Translations under genes and position numbers: made by a program
Source: Berberis thunbergii
Lineage: Eukaryota; Streptophyta; Magnoliopsida; Ranunculales; Berberidaceae
Direction of reading: 5' to 3'
NCBI GenBank assembly: GCA_003290165.1
Contig: QNQO01000530.1
Location: forward strand, 620,001-684,000
Length of the DNA: 64,000 nt
Notes under the pieces: model-generated
The model's input: only the letters and a program-made list of their open reading frames with translations
Database searches by the model: none
Told to the model about the DNA's origin: nothing
Part shown: positions 22,773-35,000 of the stretch, piece after piece
Layout of the letters: the number at the start of each line of letters is the position of its first letter
Numbering within the stretch: position 1 is the stretch's first letter

Positions 22773-23923
22773 GAAAACTAGTTACACAGCAACAACAAAG
22801 AAAAGGGTGAGGAAAGAGATAATGCAGTGTTTAGATAGATTTTCTAAAAAATAAATGAATAATTTGTAACCCACATTTGCATCATAGATTTTCTATTGTA
22901 TGATATTAGTTTCCTGGTCTCCCAATAGTGGCCATATATATACTTGGATCTATATTCAGGCTTCATGGCCAGCTTTGCAACTAAAGAGATAATGCAGTGT
23001 TTAGGTAGATCTCAGGTTTAGAGGCTCTACCTTAACAGGGATTTGGAGTTGAAAATTGGAAATTGATGCTAGATCTAGAGACGATACATACTGTGGGGTG
23101 TGACTGATAACTAAACGTAGATCTAGAAGTTAGGTTTCTTGGCATTGATCTGGAAGTTAGAAGCTAGAATGGGGCAGTCTGTTGTATCTAGGTCAAATTG
23201 AAACCAAATATTAAGAACTCTCAATAGTTTCGAATCCAGAAGTTAACCTTGGCATTGATCCTGAAGTCGGGTTCAGATGTTCTTGTGGTTGTGGATCCAA
23301 GCATCAATAGCTAAAACCTATGTTATACAATTGCCTTGATGGTTAATTACGATCTATCCTAGTGTCTCACCATGAGTTTGGAAACTGCAATGCAATGCCG
23401 ATATCATGATGTGTTACATGCTTACAAATTACATGTAGGAAGAAACTTCAGTAAATTACTTTAGTTGCGTTATTTCATAATATAGGACACAAGCTCTTAA
23501 AGTTTGCAGCTACCACAGATGTTATGTTTTTCGAGAAAAATATGGAGCTCTTAACGTTACGATATCTGTCCTCTTGATTCCAGATTGTGAGAAGTTGTTT
23601 TTTTAATTCGCATATAAACTTCATAAGAGATCTTTGCAATTGTATCTACATCATACATGATCATACATTCAACACAATCATCATTTCCAATTAATAAATA
23701 ACCTCGATATCAAATCAAACCCAGAAGATAACAAGTTTCCATGATCTCCTCATGATCCAATACAATTCATGAAAAAAAAAACTCAATTATTACAGACAAT
23801 TTTCAAAACAAATTTTGCATGTTAGACCTTATAGGATCAAAACCATTAGAAAACAATCACATAAATATATACAACAAGAAATCAATGGAGATGAAAGTTG
23901 TTTATTAAAGAAATAGTACTTAC
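22773..23923 (-). other. eIF4A leader intron
   Basis: Runs from the donor after ...AAAAATTCAG|GTAAGT (23924/23923, minus strand) to an acceptor just upstream of the start codon (ACTAG at about 22778). Long first introns in the leader are common in plant eIF4A genes. No repeats recognised inside. Confidence 0.6.
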
Positions 23924-24050
23924 CTGAATTTTTCTGAGTGATCGAAAGCAAAATAGATCAGAGACCCAAGGAGTTTTTCTCAAGTTTTTTTTTGTTTGTT
24001 GGAGCAAATATCAGAAGAGAGCATAGCAAATCAAAACTACAAAAGCGTAT
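23924..24050 (-). other. eIF4A 5'UTR exon
   Basis: Minus-strand sequence ends CTCAGAAAAATTCAG followed by a consensus donor GTAAGT. It contains no ATG in its distal 60 bases. The upstream limit is a guess: the TATA-like TATTTATA (minus strand, about 24071-24078) would place the transcription start near 24040. Confidence 0.5.
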
Positions 24051-24465
24051 GTGATGCATATATGTTTACTATAAATAATCAATTTATTTTCTTCTTTTGT
24101 TTTTAATAATATTTTATAGATCCTGACTTGTTTGTCTTTGCCATGCTCGATTTTTGTCACGTTTACAATTGGAAATTCATAGAAAACCTCGTATTTCTAA
24201 ATTTTTTTAATAATAAATAAATGAAGTTACTACGTGTATTCGACTATTTGACTTGGTTGTACCAACTCTTTGTTGCACCAGTATTTTGGAATGTTTCGAC
24301 TTTATTGCACTAGCCTAATGTACGTAACACCGAATTATATTTTTATTTAATCAAAATCATTAGGTCGTGAAATTTACTCATTTAAGAGTGTTAATTGATT
24401 CTTGAGTGAGAGAACAAATAACCACTATATTTATAAAACAAAATCCAATTATGTATTATTTAACT
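24051..24465. other. Intergenic upstream of eIF4A
   Basis: AT-rich, probably holding the eIF4A promoter. No repeat or gene recognised. Confidence 0.4.
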
Positions 24466-24592
24466 TTTATTAATCATAGCCAGTGGTAGTTTTGTTGGAT
24501 GGTTAAGGCTGTGGTGATTTAACCCCCACGTCTTGAGTTCTATACGTACCGATGACATGCTCGCCATTAAAAAAAAATTTAATTGATCATAG
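24466..24592 (+). mobile_element. Short tRNA-derived SINE (plus strand)
   Basis: The insert 24480-24577 contains box A-like GTTGGATGGTTAAGG and box B-like TCTTGAGTTCTATA, and ends in an A-run (24569-24577). Imperfect target duplications flank it: TTTATTAATCATAG (24466-24479) and TTTAATTGATCATAG (24578-24592). It is only ~98 bp, so it may be truncated. The family is related in layout to the SINE at 19142-19314. Confidence 0.65.
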
Positions 24593-24657
24593 AGAAGCAT
24601 GTAATAGCAATACATGTTAAAAATGAATAAATTAAATACTGTAAATCAATACACAAA

Positions 24658-25551
24658 TAAGGATGGCAACGGGGCGGATTTGACAAATTCATCTCCGCCT
24701 TGCTGAAGATCACGGATATTCGGACGGATATCCATTTACCATATTTTGTAAAAACCATCAAATATCTGCCTCGTCCCAAATACCCGAAGAAAAAAAATAT
24801 CAAAAACAGGTTGAACAACCATTTCATTCTCAAAAAAAAAAAAAATTCAAATATCAAAAACAAATCTCAGCCAACAACAAATCACACCACCAGATCGAAC
24901 AACTAAAACTAGATCAAGCCACCACCATTCACCAAATCAAACCACTAGATCGAGCCATCGCAAATCAAACTACCAGATCGAGCCACCATATTTGACTGAC
25001 GAGAAACCCATCAGATTTGACTCCCTTCCTTCGATCAAACACTCTCTTTCGACCATGGCCATCCCCCTTTTACTCTGTCAGAAGCTGAAAAGATGAGGTA
25101 GAAATGAGAGACTAAGGAGTAAGAGAGACTTTGAGAAAGGAAGAACATGGCGTGATGGCGAGGTGGATAACAAGGGTCGTGTTCTCTGTTTTTGTGGTGG
25201 TGTTTTTTAATTTTTTGTGTGATTGTTATTGCGTAAAAATGAGGGAGGTGTTTGGTTGTTTATTCGAAATAGAAAAAGAATGATGGTATGAGTAGAAGAT
25301 GCAGAGAGCGAGAGTAAGAAGATGCAGACAGTGAGAGGGATAATGAATATAGATATGGTATTTTTTCTTTTTCTTTTAAAGGGTCGATGGTATTTCAGTA
25401 TTTACGTCCTTAAACGGATTTACGAATATTCATGGGGCAAATATGGTCAAATCTGTATCCGCCCCGAATAATTAACGGATCCGTTCCAACCTCCATACAC
25501 CCTTAATCTTGGGGCAGATATTCATGAAAATCCGCTTCACTGCCATCCTTA
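24658..25551. mobile_element. hAT-like non-autonomous element, complete copy (894 bp)
   Basis: Ends TAAGGATGGCAACGGGGCGG and ...CTGCCATCCTTA form terminal inverted repeats. A perfect 8-bp duplication TACACAAA flanks the element (24650-24657, 25552-25559), as in the hAT superfamily. Inside are runs of imperfect AGATCGAGCCACC-type repeats, a GA-rich stretch and sub-terminal GCGGATAT motifs; there is no transposase. The fragments at 1-1129 and 45065-45278 belong to the same family. It lies between the divergently transcribed eIF4A and THO6 genes, ~200 bp before the THO6 start codon. Confidence 0.85.
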
Positions 25552-25559
25552 TACACAAA

Positions 25560-25755
25560 TTCAAAATTGTTGCAACTATTATATAATATTAAAAATTGAT
25601 TTAAAACCTTAAAAAATCCTAGCTTATCAGCACGTGAAATGCACGCGCACCTTCTTCTCCCTTCCCAATTTTGATCTTGCACCTGTTACTCGCACACAAG
25701 CAGCGAAGGAGACCATTTTTTTTCCCGCTCTTTCTGAAACCCTCAAAAGCTCAAA
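25560..25755 (+). promoter_or_regulatory. Presumed THO6 core promoter and 5'UTR
   Basis: Only ~196 bp separate the hAT-like element from the THO6 start codon. The last part is pyrimidine-rich (TTTTTTTTCCCGCTCTTTCT), as in many plant leaders. No clear TATA box is seen. Promoter elements may therefore extend into the transposon. Confidence 0.4.
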
Positions 25756-25966
25756 ATGGAAATCGACGCTCGAAACTGGGACGAAGACCTCTACAGAGAG
25801 AGCATTTTGAAGGAGAGAGCTCTCGAATCTCTAACAGTCTTCAGGACCGCCTTTGCTCCCTCTCAAAACCCTAATCCGGACATCATCGTTGTCGCCTCCA
25901 GTGATGGATCCGTCGCTCCTTACTCCATCTCGTCTTCCAATTCCATACATGTAAGTTTCTCTTGCT

Positions 25967-26007
<41 letters not shown>

Positions 26008-29000
26008 CTTGTATTCTCACGCTAATTGGTCAAAGAAATTGATTTGTCTATTTGTTTTCTTCTTTGCAGCCATCAAGGTTTAGTAAGTTTAGAAACCCTA
26101 AGTAAGTGAAGTTTCGACTTTTTTTTCTTCTTCTCAAATTGAGCTTATTTATTTATTTATTTTTTGTTATGGCAGTGCCACTGATTATGATTTTATGACA
26201 ATGTGTTGAGGTATTCGCATCGGTTTATGCCAGCCGAACCAATCTGCTCTCTTCAAGGACACAACGGTCCTGCGTATGATGTCAAGTTTTACGGGCATGG
26301 AGAAGATTCTTTGTTACTCAGGTCTGTTTTAATCTCCCCTTGCTTTTTTTTTTTTTTTTTTGCCTATGGTGATTGTCTTAAATTTTCCTGATAATTTGAA
26401 TACTTGAAGTTGGGTAAGAAAATAAGTAATTTCTTGATTGATGATTGTGTGCAACAATAGTAACAGGTTCGATGCTGTTCATCAATAGCACCATGAGTTT
26501 ATGAGGTTGGAGGTATATGCAAGGGCTCTGCTCTCTGCCACTTCCTGTTTACTATGTTGGCAGAGCCGTTGACGAAATTGATGGTTTTTGGTTAGGATGT
26601 GGATTTCCTTCGTAGGAAAGGGATCTTATCATATCTCACGTGATACTATCTTCTTCCAACATTTGGATTATACTATCTGCCTACTTGACAACCGCTTAAA
26701 TAAAGTTGCCACTCTTAAGCATTTCTTATTCCCTTTTGGGATAGTTTCGGGATTTGATATAAACTTTGCCTAGATTGCTGTAATGGGCATGGAGAGGGTA
26801 CCATTATGGCTCAAGCAACTTATGTCAGGTGTGCATGGCAATTTGGCCTGTACCGACATAAACTTATTTAATAACTTATGTATACATATATATAAGATAT
26901 CAATATATTAGATTCTAATTATTAATAACTTACTTAATTTGAATTTTTAACTTTGAAAAGCATGGTTACGGGCTGAAATTATAGTCTAAACAGGTTCTGG
27001 TGGTTCTAGCTAGCTGGTTCCGGGCGAACTTGACCTATAGACCCTAGGAAACAGGATCGGTTCTAGTTCTTTAATTTTTTGTAGGTTTGGTTATGGTATC
27101 CTGAATTCTCTTCCTTGTCGTGGCCTCCGTTGGGGCAAAATGCAATAATAAATAGAATAGAACAAATTGTTAAGAGTGTCAAGGGCACGATAAGGATTTG
27201 AGAAACCATCTCCCTGTTGCCATCTGAATTCTCTTACTTGACATTTGCAGTGGATGTGTTTCATGATTGAAAATGTCAAGTACACTTTATGAGGGAGAGG
27301 TGGTGTGGTTGACCTCCTATGCGACTATAGGGATTGATTGGCAAGAAAGGAATAGGTGTCTGACCATCTAGCTCATCAAGAGATAGTGTTGCCACGGCCC
27401 ATGGGTTTCCTTTAGTGCATCATACATGTGCAAGTTTTCATAAGGGTGGATGTATTCAAGTTTTCATTGTAAATTGGGAACTTATGAGGGCTCAATAACT
27501 CCTTGTTACTGTACATAACTTTGAATCTTCTCTAATATTTATTGCAACCTTTGTGATATATTCAAACATAAAACGGTATTTGGATTTGAAAAAATATGCA
27601 TAATTTTGTGATTTTCATCCTAAAATGAAGCAATTGCTAAAAACAATTCTTTTAGTGATAGTACTGTCCCGAGGAAGCTACAAGAAACTGTTAAAAACAT
27701 TTCCCACACAACTTCTATTTGAAGTCAGGAAACTTGAGCTTTAGGACAAGGGAAGATATGTGGAGTTGGAATGACAAGTTAGGAAATTTTCTGTCCTCGA
27801 CTTCAAACTGAAGTTGCAAACCCAAGCAAGTGCCAATGCTAGTCTTGTTTTCCTCCCCTCTTCTTTTGGGCACAGAGTGCTTCGGAAGAAGGAAGTATCC
27901 CCTAGGGCCATGGGGCATGGAAAAATTTCAACTGTGGACAATCTTGCTAATAGAGGCTGCATCATCACCAATAGGTGTGCCGCTAGCAGCAATCATAATC
28001 CATAGAGCACATTTATTTTCCTATGCCTTTTCTCCTCAGAAAGATGTTTTATGAACCATATAGAAGTTGCAACTTGTTCTGATAGAGTTCAGTGTTTTCC
28101 AGCAATAATGCTATCGAGTTTCTGACTATTATGAAACATTGTTAGGATATTATTTGTGAACTCATTGCATGTCATTTTATTTGATTCTAAGAAATATTAA
28201 TTCAAGAAATATACAATAATAACATTATCTTATCCAGTTGTGGAGATGATGGTCGGATCCAAGGGTGGAGATGGAAGGAAATTCTGAACTCAACTACGTT
28301 TCATCCTTTGCAAGGTAATCTATTGATTTAAATATTTGTCATCTAGTTATAGTTACTTTCAGACAATTTTAAATTCTTGGTTTTTGAGATTCATGGATGA
28401 TTTGGATTACTATACATTTTAGAGATAAATATTACCTACCCTTTTTCCTCTTTCAAACAAAGTTGACATGATAGCAATTTTATCATTTGAAATCGTGTTA
28501 GGTCTAATTCCTATTACTTTGGTTGGAGAGACTTAAAAAACAGAAGGTGGTCAATTGAGTCCGAAGCTTGTCCATACATGACACTGGTTGGGAATGGATC
28601 AACATATTTTGTTGATGTTGTCTATAGTTAGGGTTTTGGCATGAAGGATGATCCATAGGAGAAATGAAGCTCTAAGAGGAACTTGGGCGAGCCAAACCAA
28701 TTCGTGGAACTTGTTGAGTCTCTGCTCAGTGATCCTGAAATTCAAAGGATGGCTCAGATGCGAGTAGAAGTCTTTAACTGAAAACCTGTTGTCCTCCCCC
28801 AATCCCATTTCCAAGTGTCTTGAGATTCATCTAGATGGACAGACTCGAGAGCATTCAAAGAGCTGGCAAGATGCTGAATTTCCTACTCCTTCAAATTCTT
28901 TCTCGAAGTGAAGGTTCCAACTTTGGCTGCCATCTCGGTAGTTGCAGAAATCCTTCACCTTCCCATGCTTGAAGTTGGTAACATTGTAGATGAAAAGGCA

Positions 29001-32000
29001 TGTCAATCTAAGAGGTTCATTTCCCAGCCATTTATGGTTCCAAAATTGGATGTTTTCCCATTGTGAACCTCAAGAGAAAGCTTCTTCCACAAACGATTTG
29101 AAAGCCATTATTCATTTCCACACAGAGCAACCAGGAGTAGTGATGTCGAAGTTAGGACCATATTTCGCAGCAATGTTTTGTATCCAAAGAGCAGAGGGTT
29201 CCATGCCATTTCTTCAAAGCTATTTGATGAGCAAAGGTATTGTGGGCTTATAAATTAAGATTATACCGTCGCGATCAACAAAAATATTCCTTAGCTAATA
29301 TCCCTACAGCAAAGTGATTTTGTCCACATTAAATGGTTTTCGGATAGGTTTTGATTCTCTATAAGCTCACAGATGAAAAATGAGCTATAATATGGAGAAT
29401 CACAAGGTTATCTTAGTTATTTAATTGAGAATTTAAGATTTAATTGAACTAGACTCATCAAGTGTTTAGGTTTGGCATTATAGGAAGAGATGATGGTATG
29501 TGGCTTTTGTCAGCATCTTTCTCCATGTATTGATTAATTGTACTCATTGCATGAAGAATTATAATAAAAAAAATCTAAGAAGTGGCCGAGAAGTGATCCA
29601 AGAGTTCAAGAGCATTTGAGACATGCTAACTCATGACACATATAGAGCTGTGTCCGAAACAATTCAAGGCTTATCTGAGCAGTATCATATCTGATATGGA
29701 TACAACTAGCACACAGTCTCCATCGTATATTCATGACTTTATAAGTTGTACTTTTCACAAATTGTTGGAATGAAAAATCCTTTAAACACTTTGCATATCT
29801 TCGTTTTGACATCATACATATATATGGAATTCTTTTCTTGATTATTTTAAGATGGTTAGGGATCACTGCTAGAAAAGTAAATGTTTGTCAAATCTCATCC
29901 TCTCTGGCTAAAATGTGCCTTTGGCTAGAGAGAAACTTAGGCTCTTTGAAAGTGCTTAATCACAGTCATGAGACCTCGTTACCTTTGTTTATTATTCAAT
30001 GATTTTGAGGGCTTTTCTTTTGAGATGTATGAGTTTAAGTGGCACAGTCTTTTTGAGTATCTTCTTTAGAAACCCAACCCTTTGCTTTATTTTCTTCTTG
30101 TTTATGTAGTTCTCATCAGATTCCCATTTGTTCCATTTCTACTAGATTTTTTTTGTGCTTGATGAATCGAAGAAAAACACATTCACATGTTATCTGCCAT
30201 CTTTCATTGTTTGTTGCATCTTAGTGCAACTTCAAGATTTCTTATAGATGGAAACTTGTAATATTTGTTTTGCAGCATCATTTACAACTGTTTTAATATA
30301 TTCATATTCCTGATCACATTGCATGAGAATATCTTTGTATTTTATTTTCTTGTTGAGAAATCAAGTGCTATTTCTTAGATGTATACCCTTTTGTATATTT
30401 CAGGAAATAATTTGAAGCCAACATTTGACTTGGTGAACCCTCAACACAAGTGAGTTATCCAAAAAAATCGATAGCTGTGCATCCCCATCTCTGTTTTCCC
30501 TCCAAGTTAAAATTTAACATTTATTTTTTATTACTTCCTATTTTGATCATTTAAAAAAAACCTAGCCTAATAAAATTTCCACATATGAGCACTTTAGTGA
30601 AAAAGGTAAAGTAAAATGACCAAAAGGAAATACGAGTATTGGTCCATTGGAGGACAAATATGAGAATATGCATGTGTTGGAGAGAGTTTTGTACTTTGTC
30701 TTCCATCTTGATCTTGTTTTGTATTGACTAAAAAAGGAAAATGTAATATTTTGAAAATTTCCCAACTTTTGATCAATTTTTATTTTTTACCTTTTAAATT
30801 AATATTTGAAAAAAAACTTCATCAATATCTTCAAAATGAAACTATTCCTCCGCATTGATTTCGCATTAAAAGAAAAAACTATATGCTAGGCAAATGGACA
30901 TGTTGTCTGAGGCACTAGGAATAACATGCCAAAGGCGAGCCTTACGCGTGGGGCTCAAGCCATAGGGTTGGCATGCCGCACATGTGCATATTTTTATTAA
31001 TCTTTATTGGATGTTTGTATTGTCCAACCTACCACACCTTTGTATACTTTTACGCTGGAGATTTTGATAGGGGAAATCTTCATGCATAGCGCACAAATGC
31101 TCGAGCAATATTCCTCCGCCATGCGAGGGACTACAATCATTAAATTGTTCCACCAACGCTAAGTATACAGGTCCAGGAGGAATTCAGAAATACATAAAAT
31201 AAAATGTTGCCTCATGGAACATAGACACTAAAAGTATCTAAAACGCATGGTGCAGCCATGTGATAACAATGTCTATTGCTCACGTATTTTTCTCTTGTAA
31301 GTATGCATGGCACAAAACTCTGTGATTTTCTTTAGCATGCCATGCACGAGAATAAAATGTAAATGACGAAAATCGACAAAGCATATCCATCGACAATGTA
31401 AGGACTAGTTATACGAAACTAGGAGATGCATAAGGATTTAGGTTTGGAAGGCAGGTAGGGCACAATGATTGGTTTGTGTCCAGTGCACATGTTAGTAAAT
31501 TCGACGAACTCTATTGCTTATATGACACATGCCACAATCTGAGGGATTTCTAACTGAAATGGGCTTTGGTTTGCCTATAAATACCAAACCCGAATTGAGG
31601 CAAGATAAGAACTCTCATACCATTTTCTCTTATGTTTCTATCTCCTTTATCGAGGACATCGTTGCTTTTCTAATGTAATCTAACCTAAAACTAAAGCTAA
31701 GATAAACTCTAAAATAAAAATAAACAAAATAACTTAAATTTTCATTCAATCAAGAGCCAACTACAATTTTTATCCCGTGCCTTATTTATATAGTTGATTA
31801 TTTATATAGCTGATTAGCTTGCTTGCCTAGCAAGCAACCTACTTAACCCTAAAACTAATATGGCTAGCGCCCTAACTTTTAACATGGGCATGGGCCTTAG
31901 TGTGCCTAGCCCAATTGCTAACAAATAAGTGAATAACTAACATATAATTATCATCCAAATTACCCAATTACATCATTTTCTTTTAGGGTGCAGTTACTCT

Positions 32001-35000
32001 GACCCCATGATCATTACGTGCCTAACTTTGGACCTTTTACTCCCTAAGGTGTCTAATCACTTCCCATTCAAATCTCTCAAAATCTTATCCACACAAATTC
32101 AACTCATACAATGGGAAGATGTTGGAAATTTGTTTTCTCCATTTTTGTTTTGTTTGCTAAATAAATTTTGGTTATTCACGAATGTTACAAAAAAATCCTA
32201 GCTTTAGGCATTTTGGTATTTTTATTTCCTTGTTTTTCTTACATCTTTGAGTGTTAAATATATTTTCTAGAAGGAATGAACTGAAACTCTTCATTATGTT
32301 CAGTGTGTTTTTATTATTGTTTCTTGTAATTGTAGAAACATTTGGGGTGTGGAATCTCCAAACAAAAACGGCTTTCAAATACCGTACCTCTTATACCTTC
32401 ATAGTTAAAGTGATAGAATTACAATGATTTCTTCACATTAAGAAACCCTTGGCACTTACCAGACACTTGCTTATACCTTGATGAAGTCCTTACTTTCATG
32501 GTGCCACTACTTCATATGAAACATCGAATAACCGGTGGCCCTGGCATCTTTCTCCCTTCCTAAGAACTTGTAATATGATACTGAGAAACAGACAATTGAC
32601 CTGATGGTAGGCTTTAATGGAATAAAGTTTTAGGAAGGTGATATTGAAACTCGTTTATCCATATCAATTTTCTCTGGTAGTTGTTGCTATGTCGTTAATT
32701 TATCAACTGTTTGGACATTTGATTTTCATGTCAGTCTGCTACTGTCTTATCACAGCCTTTCAATCCTACTTTAGCATTTGAATTTCTATTCTGTTTTTCA
32801 TATGTGTTTAAAACCTGTCATCACAATCTGTTTTTTTTCCTTTTTTAGAGGTCCATGGGGTGCTCTTTCTCCGATCCCTGAAAATAATGCTATTGCTATC
32901 AGTAATGAGGTTTGTGAGTTTACTCCTTAATACTTTCCTTTACTTTAACCCTTTTGTTTTATTAATTTTTAGATACGCCAAAAATAGACAAGAACTTTTC
33001 TTTATGCACTCTTTTGTGTGGATTGCACTAGATTGTTTCTTTACAGTGTTTGAATGAAATATTTTTGACCTTTCAAAAGAAGAAAAATGTGTACATGCTA
33101 CATGGATTCTAAAGGAGTACTGTTCACTGGCCTATTTTTCCTGTGATGGATACAATGGGTAGCTAGTTTTCTGTCAACAATATTTTCATAATGCTGTTTG
33201 ATCCTGCTATACTTGTAAAAAAAAAAATAATGTAATTAACTTCCATTTATTGTTAAACGGGTGTTGTTGACTCGTGAATCGTATTGTGAATCGGAAAGGT
33301 TAAAATTTGGTATAGGACAAATCGGAAAGGTTAAACATCCAGGGACCTAAAGAGAATCCCATGGATAAGTTATCTATGACAAGAACTTAAATGAATTTGG
33401 CCATTCAAAGTCCATCCAAATGACTTATTGGTAAAAAGCTATTTATTATTTCACAGTAGTATTGTCTTGGGACTTCAAACTCACTGGAACATGTACATAG
33501 GAAAGTGAAACGAAACATCAAGAGTCAAGACTGGTGAAGCAGAAACCTTAGAAATAGAAGAGCAGTAGAGCAGTGTCTCCTATCGAGAATCCTCGAGTAT
33601 TCAAGGAAGACGAAAAGAAATTGAGGATAAATCTTTTGAATCTACTAGAAAAAGCAAATAACAACAAAGAAAGAAAAGTGTGAAAATTTTATTCCCTTAA
33701 AATTTTGTTTTACATCTTTCGTACATCCACCAGTACAATATCGTAGAAAATTGCTTAACCACAGGGATGGTAAATAACGATCTTATGTGTTCAAGATATC
33801 TTATTTTGATGTGATGATTTATGACCTATATGTGATGAAAGTTTAACGTTGAATTTCGAGTTTGAATAAGCTGAGAATCAACCCCAAATACGAACTGTTC
33901 ATGGGCTGTCCTGTTAACCATTTCATGGACTGTCCATTGACTTTGTAAACTGTCCATGAAACTTCTTGTCCAGCATCAAAGTTCAGAGAGATCCAGGATT
34001 CCTCATGTTGTTGCTAGGGTTTTGGTATACACAAGCTGCCGCAACTCTATTCGATTTCAAATACATCCAATCACCAGAAGAGTTGAAGCTTTCGCTAAAC
34101 CAAAAGGAAGCTATTCCAATCATTTTCTTCTTCTATTTCTTCCTACGTGAAAGACATACATGGTTTTGTATGACATATTTGAATTTGAAGTGAGATTTAT
34201 TTGGTGATTTGGTTTGGGAAGCTTGAGATTCAATATGTTCTGCCATTTGTTAACCATGATTGTATAAAGTTGTATCAAGAGTCATAAACCTTTTGAAGAT
34301 ATTACAGTTGCCATCATGAAAATCTTTATATTGCTCAAGTCATTCACAAGTAATTGTGCAAATGTACCATTTTTAAAATCTGTTGATTCTCGTAAAATAT
34401 TTACTCTAAGCAAAGCCATTTTGAAGGAACGGGGACCGAGGACAAATAGAGTGAAATGTCGTTGAAATGATTAGGCCAACTTGTTTTGATCACAATACTG
34501 GAGTTCATGTTAAGAGCCGAGTGGAGTTTCAAGGGCGTGCAAAGTAGAATGGCATGCTTTGAGCATATGGACTGGAGTGCCAAAGTGATGCAAAACTAGG
34601 TCCTCGTTTTGAAACTTTACACAATTTCCCTAAAACAAAACACAAATTCTTATTCGGTATCTAGGGAACCAATTAATATTGATGTAAATTGTGAAGCAAA
34701 AATGTAACCTGATTTGAAACTTGGGTGGTAATTCTAATCTGAATCAAATTTCCCAAAAGAAATCAATTCACATCTAGAGAGTAACAGTTAAAGCTCCATT
34801 TTTTATTCCTGCCAATACTGCATCAGAGTCCTTAAGAACTTGGTTTGATGAGTTGGAGGCCATTTAGACTTAGGGTGTTGATTGATAGAAATCATCTTTG
34901 GTCATCAATCTTAACCGTGTCGCATTAAAGCTCTTCCAACTTCAGTGAGTGTGAATCTCTTGGATCGATTAAGGAAGTACTCAGCTTCAACATGAGTAAA

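Noticed and set aside
33966..34193. 75-aa ORF in THO6 intron 6 (VQRDPGFLMLLLGFWYTQAA…)
   Set aside because: Reads like real protein sequence in places, but I cannot name a family, and it has no exon context or conserved neighbours. It may be a fragment of another gene; not supported enough to annotate.
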